In this document: positions 33,968 to 45,900 of the stretch, one piece after another
How the letters are laid out: each line of letters begins with the position of its first letter
How positions within the stretch are numbered: position 1 is the first letter of the stretch
NCBI GenBank assembly: GCA_947374865.1
Contig: CANCDR010000002.1
Location: 186,001-250,000 of the forward strand
Direction of reading: 5' to 3'
Source of the DNA: Oxalobacteraceae bacterium
GTDB taxonomy: Bacteria; Pseudomonadota; Gammaproteobacteria; Burkholderiales; Burkholderiaceae_D
Length of the DNA stretch: 64,000 bases
Notes under the pieces: model-generated
Told to the model about the DNA's origin: nothing
What the model saw: only the letters and a program-made list of their open reading frames with translations
The model's database searches: none
Program-made: the position numbers and the translations under genes

Positions 33968-36900
33968 TATTTGGATCCGTTCTTTTTGGCTGATTGAATC
34001 AATAGATCAATCATTCGTAGATTGTTGTTAGATGGAGGAGTATTGACATTAACTTTTAGAGGATCTGCAACCACAGCTCTGCCGTCGTTTCCTATCAGGA
34101 ATTGAAGATCGTTTATTTGAATATTATTGTTCACCATCGTATTCCGAATATTTTGAAGATCACTAATACTCTGCGAATTGAGCAGGTTCGAATTACCCAC
34201 AATTCGAACTTTTCCGTTTTGTAGCGCAACAATATCCTTTGATCCCTGCACAAACTGATCCATGAGAATAGCGGGTTGGCCATTCACTGTAATACTTCTT
34301 GCGTTTACCGTAGGAATTCCCAAGTCATTCAACTGATTAAGCATTTCAATTTCAGATGTAATCAACTGCGCAGACTTTCCAGGTTGCAAGACTGCTATAG
34401 CCTGTTCTACACCATACGCATAAACATTTTTGTTGCCGCCTTTGCCAAGAAAATCACCAAGAGAAGTTGAGCTGACATCGAAAACTACACCATTGACCCC
34501 ACCATAAACCCCCCGCAGCCCCCCCACCCCAGCCGCAAACTTCCCAGTTTCAATCAGACTCCCCCCAGCAGACTGCCAGTCCCCATTTATTACATTTTCT
34601 ACCAATCTACTTGGTGCGCTAAAAAAATTCTCTGCCATGCCGATGTAAATTCTACCCAACGACTGCCCACTGGCGACGGCATTTCCCAAGTTACTATATC
34701 TTTCAATTTTTTGTGTGGGCAAACCTAACAACGAACGACCTGCCTGCCAGCTTAATCGGCCAATATCGACATATTGTGCCGCAGGTTCAACGAACATGCT
34801 CGTTAAACTATGCAAAGCACCATTCAGCATCAAGCCCATATTTTCTGATGCACTAGTCGGCGCATCAAATATTGAGCGGTATGGATCACCTCCACTAAGT
34901 CCACGTAAAAATCCTGCTTCTGGGGATGGCAGGTTTTCTGATGCTGCAGACTCAACGACCATGTTCAAATCGCTACCAGCGTTTGCAATACTCCTACTCC
35001 CTCGCCGAAATTCTCGGACATCCGAATTGGCTATGTAATCTTGTTCTCGCTCATAAGAAATCTGATCTTTCAGCTGCTTATTTTCCGTAATGAGCTGCAA
35101 TTCCATGTTACTGAGTCGTTCTAACTCTCCGCCCTTTTGACTGCTTACTTTTAAAACCGCACCTGTATTACTTACACTGCCACCATATGTATCAGCATAT
35201 TGATCGGCAGATGTTTTTGCAGGACTATGCCAATAATCTGATTCGGACTGACCGGGTCCAGCGTTGGCCAGCGCATTTGCTACGCGTGCCTCCATGTTCT
35301 GCTCAACCAGCGAATTCCCCAGCACATTCCCAAACGCATCCAAAGCGACCTGACGGGCACTTACTGTGCCGCCATTCAGCGCTGCTGTGACCATGCCGCT
35401 GGTGAAGCCGGCAACGGTCGCTATGCATATATTACCGAAGGCTGGATTAAGGGCTGAACCAATGGTCGATTCGTTCAACGCCTGCGCAACACTGCTGCTT
35501 AGCGCCGATCCGGTCGCGGCGGCGACTACGCCTTGCCAGCTGAAGTGATCTTGTAATCCGGTTTGTACCGATAGGCCCTGTGTGATGGCATTGCTGAGCG
35601 CTACTTTGCCAGCCTGGATGGCTGTCGTGGTAGTGCTGGCTGTGCTGACTGCGCCCATCTGCGCAGCGTAGTTACTCAGGGCGCTATTGACACCGCCGGC
35701 GACACCTGCGGAAACACCACCACTGATGGCGGATCTGCCCACCTGCTCCCAGCTGAAGTGATCCTGCATGCCCATCGCCATGCCAGCACCCTGGCTGGTG
35801 ATCGAACCGGCTGCACCACCCAGTGTGCCGGCGGCGATGCCAACGCCTGCGCCGTATGTGCCGCTCAATGCGGCTGTACTGGCTTCGAATAGGCCCGCTG
35901 ATCCTGCCAGACCACTCATGCTCGCAAATGCCCCGGCCGTATAAATCGTCGCGGCGATGGCAATGGCTGCGATCAGGATTTGTCCGAAGCCGCCACAGCC
36001 ACCGCCCTGCCCTGCTGGCATTGGCAGCGTGGGCGTTGTGTCGCCGATTATTTTGCTAGCATCGTAGGGACGCAGACTATCCGGGCCGTTCGACTGTGCC
36101 GGGCCATGTGCGGGGATCGTGAGCGCTGTGCCAGCTGTGAGCGAGCCGCCGCTGCTAATGCCGTTGGCTTCAGCGATCAGATACCACAGCGTGCTGTCGC
36201 CCCAGACATTCTTGGCGATGCCGCGCAGGGTGTCACCTGCCTGGACTAAATAAGCGCTCGGGGTGCTGGTGGCGCCGCTATTGCCGACCGATTCGTAGCG
36301 ACTGAAATTGTCATCTGCAGTACCAGTGCCGCTGGTGCCGAGCACTTCGCCATTGACGATCAAGGTATGCGTGATCGCGCCGTTTTGCTCTTTGCGTAAA
36401 ACGCGGCCGTCGCTGTCGTTTTGTAGCAGGCGATGATTCGCGGCGTTGGCGCTGTCGGTGACTTCGACCAGATGGCCATTGAGGTCATAGCGATTGGTGG
36501 TTGTGGCTGTGGCGCCATTGCCGCTACCAGTGATCTGGCTGACTTGATAGCTGTCGCTTTTTTCGTAGCTGTATTGGTAATTTTTTGTGCTCGCACCTCT
36601 GCCACTACCCGTTGTGAGCGTCGTGCTGTCAACATGGCCAGCATGGTCGTACCGATAGCCCAGCGTAGATATGACTTCGTTGAGACCGCGCAGCGTTTGC
36701 GATTGCAGCCGACCGGTGGCGTCATAGCTCGATTGCCTTGTTTCGATCGACAGACCAAGCTGCTGCAAGTCTGATTCCCATTCCTTGTAGAAGTCGCCAA
36801 TATTGAGCCCGGAATGCACGATCCTGCCTGCTGCATCATAGCGTCGCACATCAAAATCAAGCCCGTCGCGCACCGTATCGGTAAGGCGGTTGAGCGCATC

Positions 36901-39900
36901 GTACGAATAGGTTTCCACCACGATGCCGTGCTCTTGAATGCGGCGGCTCTTGGGGTCTGCGGTGGCTAAAACATACTGCTTGCCGAGAAAGGTGTCGCTG
37001 ATTCGATTACCATTCTGGTCGTAGGTGATCGCGTGGCCGGTGGCGCCGTAGCTGATAAGGCCTTGCGGATTACGTTCGCCATCGATCACTAACTGGCGGT
37101 TCATGGCATCGTAGAGGTTCCAGCTGTCGTGCGTTTGCACTGCGCCTGCATCGTCCAGATAGCGGGTGCTGGTGTGAACTCGATTACCTACGGCGTCATA
37201 GTCCGTGCGGACTTGATAGCGACCGTCGGCGACCAGACGCAAATGACCTACCGCGTCGTAAGCCAAATGATTATCTTGCAGTACCCGCCCCGCGACGACG
37301 GTTTTTTCTGTTAGACGTTGGCCGAGCGCGTCGTATGAATAGCTGGTGATGCTGGCGTTCGGGTCATCCTTAATTTGCGTGAGCTGACCAGCGGCGTTAT
37401 AGGTGTATTGCAGATGTTGACCGCGGGTGGAAGTCTGTTCGATGAGCTGGCCGCGCAGATCATAACGATAGCTAATTTCTGTGCCACCAAGATCGGTGTG
37501 ACGCATGAGTCGTCCGCTATGTTCGTCATACTGCCAGCGCATGGCGACACCGTTGCCGTCAATCTGTTCGATCAAGCGGTTCTGCGCATCGTAGCGATTT
37601 TGTATCAGCCCACCAGCAGCATCGATGGTGGCAGTGACGTTGCCGCGTGCGTCGTAGCGGGTCATATCGGTGGCCAGAACGCTATTGGTGTGAACGATGC
37701 GTCGGCCGAGTTCGTCGTAACGGTAGATATCCGTTAAGGCGCGCACTACGCCAATATCGCGCACATCGCCGACCTCACCGTTACGGCGGTAGCTATCGAT
37801 TTCCGGACTTGTTTTGCTGAGCAGCTGACCTAGCCGGTCATAGCTGTAAGAGGTGATGTGATTGAGCGCATCGCTACTATGCAGTCGGTTACCGAAGACG
37901 TCGTAATCATTATGCAGAACACCCCCATCGGCGTGCTGCTCGCGTAGTACATTACCTTGCGCATCAAGCTGCTGTTGGGTGAGATTGCCATTGGCATCCT
38001 GTGTGCCGATCTGCCGACCAAGGGCATCGTAATAGCTGCTGCTATGGATGACGCCATGGCTGCCATCGTCTGGCAAAAAGTCGTCGGTGCGTTCATTGAG
38101 GGCATTGTAACGATAGCGTGTCACCCATTGGCTGCTGCGCGCATCGGTACGACTGAGGACATTGCCCCAGCGGTCGCTGGTGAGGCTGATGGTCGGCTGA
38201 TTCGTTCGAACAGTAGACGTTTGCAGATTGCTTTGCGTGGTAAAGCCCACCGTGCCTACGCTGTCGGTCGAGATGGCCGGACCGCTGTAGGCCTGCACGG
38301 TGCGCACCGCATCGGTGGCGCGCTGGGCGGCGAGATCAGCGGCGGATGCGGCCGATAAGCTGCTCGCGGCAAGCTCGGTGGCACGCGTCGAGGCTGCAGC
38401 GGCGTTGGAACGCGCGCTTTCGGCGCTACTGGATTCGCTGCCTGTGAGGGTCTGCAAACTGGCTAAGGCGGTGGATGTTTTATCTGCCAGCGTTTGGCGA
38501 CTACTTAGCGTGAACGCATCGGCGCTACTGTTGTCGGACACGGCGCGCAGAAAGTTGAGCGCCACGGTGCTGCGGCTGTCGCCGGCAATGAGTCGGTTCA
38601 GCCAGTAGGCCTGCCCGGTACTGTCTGGTGAGCGCGCCAGAGCATTGCTATATAAGCGAGTAATGAATGCACTATTCGTCAAGCTGGCGGTACTCAAGGC
38701 AGACGATGCGGCGACGATGCCCTGCGCGATCGACTCGATACTTTGTCCGCTGTCGAGCTGGGCGATCAGGCTGTCGTAGCTCGTCAGATCAGGGCTACGA
38801 CCCAAGAGCGCAATATGCAGTTGGATCAGCAGGGTGCGGTTGAGCGCTTTGGGTACAGCCGCTATGGCAGCCGAGATTGCCACGGCACTGCTGCCGCTGG
38901 TGACGCGGGTAAAAATGGTGCTGGCTGCGTTGATGTCGTTACCGCCAAGGGTTACGGCGTAAGTCAGGCCGGCAGTCACTTTATTGGCGAAGACTTCCTT
39001 GCCCATTTGCCCGGCCGGATCATTGCCGGTGTTGTCGAGTACCGCAGTCAGAAAGTTCAACGCCACCTGGCCGCGCTGGGATGGCTGGGCTGCCAGCGGT
39101 GTCCAGTAAGTCAGTCCGCCGGCATCCGGCGTTCGGCCAAGCGCGGTGTACAGGAGGTTGACGAAGTCTGTGGCACTTTGACCGACCGGGAATCGCGTAA
39201 GACTGGACTCCAGCATACTTTGCGCAATCCGTGCACTGCTTTGTCCGCTATCGACCTGCGCAACCCAATAGCGCAAGCCATCGGCATCCGGTGCGCGATT
39301 GAGTAACAGGGCATAAAACCGCGCAACGAGTAATTGCGCCGCACTGGCCGGCACGTTGACGCCGGTCCAGCTAATGCCTAGCGTCTGTGCTTTGCGCGCC
39401 GCATCTGCTGCATTGGTGGCCGTTTGCTGTGCCTGGGCGGCCAGGGAGGTGGCAGTAGTGGCGGCTGTGCGTGCGCTGGTGGCAATGCTGGCGTCTTGCG
39501 TAGACAGGGCAGTAATGGCGTCTGCTACCTTACTCAAAAAACGTGTGCGGCCGTGCAGCACATCCTGCACCGTTCCGGCATAGGTGAGTGTCGCATTGAC
39601 CATCGAACTCACGACCCCACCGACCGATGATCCATTGTTGAGCGCCGCACACCAGTAGGCTAATCCTTCACTATCCGGTTCCTGCTCGAGTCCGCCGCGA
39701 TAAAACGTCTGCACCAATGCCGTATTACTCAGGCCGCTAGGGATGCTGCCATTTTGTTTGCCGGCCTCGAACAGTCGCTGCGCCAGATCCGCCAGACTCA
39801 TACCGGAGGCCAGCTGCAAGGCCCACGCGTCGGCATCAGCACGATTGAGATTGGTGCGATTAAAGAGCATGACAAATAGCCGCGCAACGCTAGTGTGCTG

Positions 39901-42900
39901 CTGCGCTAACAAGCTCGCTGCCAGCGTGGCGACTGCAGCGCTTTGGCTGGCAGCTGTGGCGGCAGCGGTGGCTGCGGTGGCGGCTTGCGAACTGGCCAGC
40001 GTGGCTGCCGCGGCGCTGTTATTTTTATCGTTCAGGGCCTGCGCGAGTCGCTGCTGATCCAGTGTCGATTCAATGGCCTTGGTATTTTTATCTGCATTCG
40101 CATTACTGGCCGCTAGCTGCGCCGACTGCAAGGCGGTATTGGCGTTCGTGAGGTTGGTGTTGGCATTGGTCTGCTGCGACAGCGCGGTATTGGCGGCGCT
40201 TTGTGACTGCGTCAGGCTGGTGGTCGCGGCAGTACTGCGGTTAGCTAAGAGCGTGAGGACCTGCGCGACCTTGCTGTTAAACGACGCCACGCCAGCCGGA
40301 TCAGCCGCGGGTGAACTGACGATGGCATTGATCAAATCGACGAACACACCCCCCTTCTGATCGGCAGCGACACTATTGAGCTTATCGCTCCAATAAGCCA
40401 TCCCGCCGGCATCCGGGGCACGATTGAGCGCATTGCGGTAGAGCGTGGTGACGGTCGAGCTGGTACTGGTACTGGCACCGACCGAGAAAACATTTTGCGA
40501 CACACCCACATCGAACATGTTCTGCGCGATCTGGCTCCAGCTGTTACCGGCATTTAAACGCCCGATCCAGTAATCGACGCCGTCGGAATCGGGCGTGGTG
40601 CGGTTAAATAGCAATACGTATAACTGAGCGACCTGGGTGCGCAGCGTTGTGGAGGATTGGCTGATGCGATTGGCCAGCGCGAACGCTGCCTGTGCATTGG
40701 CCAGGTCGGTCTGCGCGCGTTGCACATTGGCGGTAGCGGTGGTCGCGGCAGTTTGTGCGGTCGTGAGCGCCGTCTGTTTGGCCGTCGCATTGGTCTGAGT
40801 ACTGCTGGCCACACTGAGGGCCAGATTATAGGCACTCGAGGCTTGCTGGGCGAGCTGGTTAGCGCTCGACCAGGCGCTCGCCGAGGTCTGCGCTGCAGCG
40901 CTTGCCTTGGTCGATTTGGCGTTCGCTTCGGTGCTGTTGCCGCTGGCAGCGAAAGCGAGGGCCGCCTTGGCTGCGGCGGCGTCTTGTGCTGCCTGCGTTT
41001 CAGCTGCAGTGGCGAGCGCCTGGGCGTTGCTGGCATTTTGTTGTGCGGTATCGGCCGACTTGCGGGCCGCATCGGCAGTATTTTGTGCCACCAACGCAGC
41101 GTCTTGGGCGACGATGAGCTGGGCATTCGCCTGCGCGGCCAAGGCGGCCGCCAGTTCGACTGCTGCTGCTGCTGCAGTGACTGCGGTGGCTGCCGCATTA
41201 GCCGCCGTGCGCTGGGCCAGTTCGGTGGCCGAATCGGCGATACCCTGCGCGGTTTGTGCTGCCTGTGCTGCGACTGCCGCCATGCGGTCGGTCGTCGCAG
41301 CGGCGACGATGTCTCGTGTACCGGTTACGTCATTCCCACCCTGCATGACATACGTGAGCCCGGCTGCCCATTTGACGATAAACATTTGCGCATTGGACTG
41401 CGCCTGGGCACTGGCATCCGGACTACTCAGACCATTGATAAAATTAAGCACGAGCTGCGCGCGTGATGTGATGCGCAGCTGGGCCATCCAATAAGCCACG
41501 CCGGGTGCATCGCCGGGGTCATTGATGGCGTTACGATAGAGAAGCGTAATGAAGTCGGCATCCGACAAGCTGCTCAAGGCCGTATTGGCGGCTGTGTTGA
41601 AATCCAGGAGGGATTGCGTCACGCCCAGCAGACCGCCACTACTGCCGATCTGCGCAAGCCAATAATTCAGTCCATCCAGCTCCGGTCCGCGGTTAAAGAG
41701 CAGGGTGTAGATTTGCGTCAGGCGTACATTGTTTGGTGTGGTGCTACTGCCAACACCAGTCGCCGTAAATGCGGCGCTTAAAGCGACCGCGGTATCGTTG
41801 AGCGTGGTCAGTGCGATTAATCGCTGCGCGACGACCGCATCATGACCATCCAGACCATCGGCGTAGGTCAGACCCACCGTCACTTTATTACGCAAGAGCT
41901 GCTGCGCATATCGCCATGTCGACGCACGCTGATTCGGATCCGTGATGGTGGCGAGCAGATCGACCACACCGCTACCCAAGGATGATGGCGTGCTCCGTTC
42001 CAAACGCGGTGACCAGAGCCGAATCGTCTCGGCATCCGGTTCCATGCCGAGCGCTTCGCGACAGAGTCGCTTGAGTACCTCCAGTCCGTTGGCACTGGCT
42101 GGATAGCAACTGCGCCCGAGGTCGCTGTCGAGCATGGCTTGCGCGATCTGCGCCAGGCTCTCCTGATGTTGCAGCCGCACGACCCACTTCTGCAAATCGG
42201 TGCTGTCGGGTGCGAGATTAAACAATAAAACAAACAATTGCGCTGCCTGACGATGGTACAGACCAGACATCACCGCCACGCTATTGCGCGCCATATTGAG
42301 TGCCAATACCGTGCTGTCAGCAGTGACCAGTCCGAGTATGCTCGTAGCGACCGTGGCATCATGGCCATTAAATTGCGTGGCGTAGGTGAGCGCGACGGCG
42401 ACTTTATTATTGAAGAGTTTTTGTACGCTGAAGGGTCCGGCATCGGTGCCCGCGTAATTGACGATGGCGCTGAGCATATCGGCGAGAACAACGCCGACGC
42501 GTCCGGTCGGATCTTCTTGCAGACGACTACGCCAATACGTCAGTTCCTGTGCATCGGGCGCGCGTCCCAGAGCGCCGCCATACAATAGTGTGATCAAATC
42601 AGCAGGACTGGTCGCGGCTGGAAAACGGCTACGACCGGCGTCACTGTCCATCAAGGTTTGTGCCAGCGCCGCGGTCGATTTGCCGCTGCTAAGCTGCTGC
42701 ACCAGATCAGCCAGCATGTTGGCATCCGGTGCGCGGTTAAACAGTAGTACATAGAGTTGCGTCGCCTGTACCCGCAGGGTCGTCGCACCAACGGTAAAGC
42801 GCCCCGTTTCGCGCGTGACGGGCGCCACAGCACCCGCATTTTGTTCGACGATTCGATACTGATATTCACCATCGGCGAGCGGGTTACTCAGGCTGGCGGT

Positions 42901-45900
42901 GTTAAAACTGAGCCGATCGCCAAAGTTCACTAGTGGCCGGCTAGTCCAGCTGTCGGTATCACTGCGTCTGGTTTGCAGATCAACACTGGTACCGGCCACT
43001 AGTAGACCATTGTCGCTAGCCTTTACGGCCAGTTCTGCCTGTGCTGCCATGTCAAAGAAAAAATGTCGCTGGGTGGTCTGGCTTGTGCCAGCACTGGTCC
43101 GCACGATCGTCCATTCACCGTTGATATTTTTCTTGGCCACTTCGATGCGCGTGACACTCGATCCTGCCGTCAATGCCATCGTGACACCGGTTTGTGCCTG
43201 GCTGGCGTCAAATATCTGCGACTTACCGAGCACCATGCCAGCACCGGCGTCCACTTCCATAGTGACCCGCACATCACCACTGCCCAGCCCCGCCAGACTA
43301 GCCCATTGCAATTGCACCTGATCGCCCGCCACGCTTTGCAGATCAATCGTATCTGCATGCACTGCGGCCAGACTGAGTGGTGCGGATACATCGGCGGCCA
43401 GCGTCTGAGCGATCATGTGGCCCAGCAGGTCATACTGGACTTCGGTGGCGCTTAGGCCGGCGAGCTGCACAGCCTGGGTGAGATTGCTGGCACTTTTTAA
43501 ATCGACGCTGGCGGAAGTCAGCGTACGCGTGACGCGGCCTTCAATGTCATGTTGAAAAACGCGCGTCACACCGTCGCCGGCATTGCTGCGCCAGAGATGA
43601 CCGGCATTATCGTAATCAAAGAAGGCCGTTTGCTGGCCGTTGGTACTGGTTTCGACCACGTCTCCAAAGGCATCATAGCGTGTGCTGTGGTGATTCAAAC
43701 TGACCGGCGTGGCTGCACCGGCCTCGATGCGCTCGATCTGCCGACCCAACGCATCGAAGCGCTGGACTGAAAATACCGTGTGCTGCGCGCGCGTATAACC
43801 GTCGAGTGAGGCATCGCTTACGGTCCGCCACTGCTTAAGCGCGTTGCCGGCCAGGTCGTAGGATGTATAGGCGGTAGATCCTTCGGCATCGATCGTCATG
43901 AACGCCCGACCTGCAGCATCAAAAAATGACCTGGTGGTGCGATCCAGACTTGGATCGGCGAGCGTGGTGTAGCCCGTCGTGCTTAGACTGGTAGCACCAT
44001 GTGCGCGATCAATCTGCTGCACGACATGACCAAAAATATCACGCTGAAATTCGGTGAGTGAACGGAGGCTGCTTCCATTCCCCAGATCCGTCAGCGGTCC
44101 AACGATGGCCGAAATGCGACCGGCAGCGTCGTAGAATGTGCGCGTGACATTGCCCAGCGCGTCGGTCATGCTGATGCGGTTACCTACTGCGTCATAGCCA
44201 TAAAACGTACCGACATCAGCACGCAGTCGACTGCCATCCGCATGCATGCCGGATTCGATATTGCTTTGCACTTCACTGGTACAGCGATTGAGCTGGTCAT
44301 AGAAGTGATACACCAGCCGGTCATCACTGCTCCTGGCAGGTAGGGCAGCGGGATGCCAGAGCGTCGCCGTCGGGGTCTGCGGCAGGTTCAACTGAGTGAG
44401 CAGCGTGGCGTACTCCAGGCTGCTCATCTGATTACCCGCCGCATCGTAAGCGTAGGTCGTAAGGTATCCCTGACCTGGTGCTACCAACGCCAGTTGAGCG
44501 ATTTTTTCACCGCGCTGATTGTAGTCCAGATAGCGGTGCACGCCAGGCGCCGCATTGCTGCTGTCAGCGTTTGAATTTTGCCCATGCTCGTATTGTTCTA
44601 CGACGGCACCAAAGGCATCACGCCGCATGTCGGTCACTTTAGACTGGGTGAGCGCGACGCCGTTTTGCCAGATCAGTGCGGCCGATTCGGTGAGTTTGAC
44701 GATATTTCCGGCGGCGTCGTAATCCGTTTGCAGCGTGCGGTCGGCACTGTGATCATTGGTGCGCAGCAGTTCACGCAGTGCGCTCATGGTGCCCGGACCA
44801 GCAGCAAAGGCAGACAAATTGATTGGCGAAGCCATCCGAATACGCTGGCGCTCCTGACCAAAGGCATCACGCACAATGTGCGTAACAAAGCCCAGCGCAT
44901 CGATCTCGGCCACCACCCGGCCGGCCTTATCGAGCAGGTGATAGCTGAGATTGCCATTCACATCGGTGTTGGCCAGCGCATCACCGAAGACGTCATAGTC
45001 CACATGCACGGCTGGTGTTTGAGTGATCTGCGCCACATTGGCAGACGCACCGACAGACGCATTGACGCCATTATTCAATAGCGCATCATTGGCACTGTCA
45101 TACACCGCAACCATCGGATAAATAATGTCGGTTTGGCGTCCGCCGGCATCATATGCAAAATGGGTGACGCGCTGCTCGGGCAAACCGGCGGCTTCAGTGC
45201 GTGCAGTGAGCTGGCCTAGTGTGTCGTATTGATATCCGGTTCTGATACCCAAGGGATCAAGCTCGGCAATGCATCTGCCGCTAAGATCGTATTCGTACGT
45301 CCAGCGGGCCGATAGCGCGTTGGTATAAGCAATTTTTTGCCCCAGCGCGTTGTAGCTTGTGCTGTTTGTGCCGCCCATCGCGTCTGTACTTTGTGTGACA
45401 CGCCCCGCCTGATCCGTGACGAAGCTGGTCGTGCGTAAGGCAGGATTGCTACGCTGAGCCTGCAGCGCCAGCGCCATCGACGCTGCATCTTTGGTGTTTG
45501 GATTACTAACAGGATCCGGCATGTGTGTACTGCGCACCAGATCACCTGCTGCACTGTACTCACGCTGCTCTGCATAGCCCAAAGCGTCGATGACATACTG
45601 CACCCGTCCGGCACGATCGAGCAGAACGCGTTCAGTGCGATCGGCCGGATCGGTGATGAGCAGCGCATGCAAATCGGCCAGTCCGGCATTGACCGTCAGA
45701 GCCGCTGCGGCGATCGGCTTGGCATAACGGGTCGTTTTAATGCGATTACCGTCAGCATCAATGAAGTGCTCGACGACGTTCCCCAACGCGTCAATCTGTG
45801 CTGCGGCGCGACCCGCCCCATCGTAAATGGTACGACTGCTGCGTTGTTCGACGTAAGCGCTGGTGGCCAGCAGACGGCTTAGATCGGCTTCGTTCATCGA

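Noticed and set aside
40554..41494. Ala/Arg/Pro-rich frames over the coiled-coil part of the toxin
   Set aside because: Low-complexity products caused by the Ala/Gln-rich repeats in the real frame.
38300..42800. CRISPR-like or satellite DNA array
   Set aside because: The periodicity is protein-level (DUF4214 and YD repeats) with strongly diverged DNA, inside one open frame.
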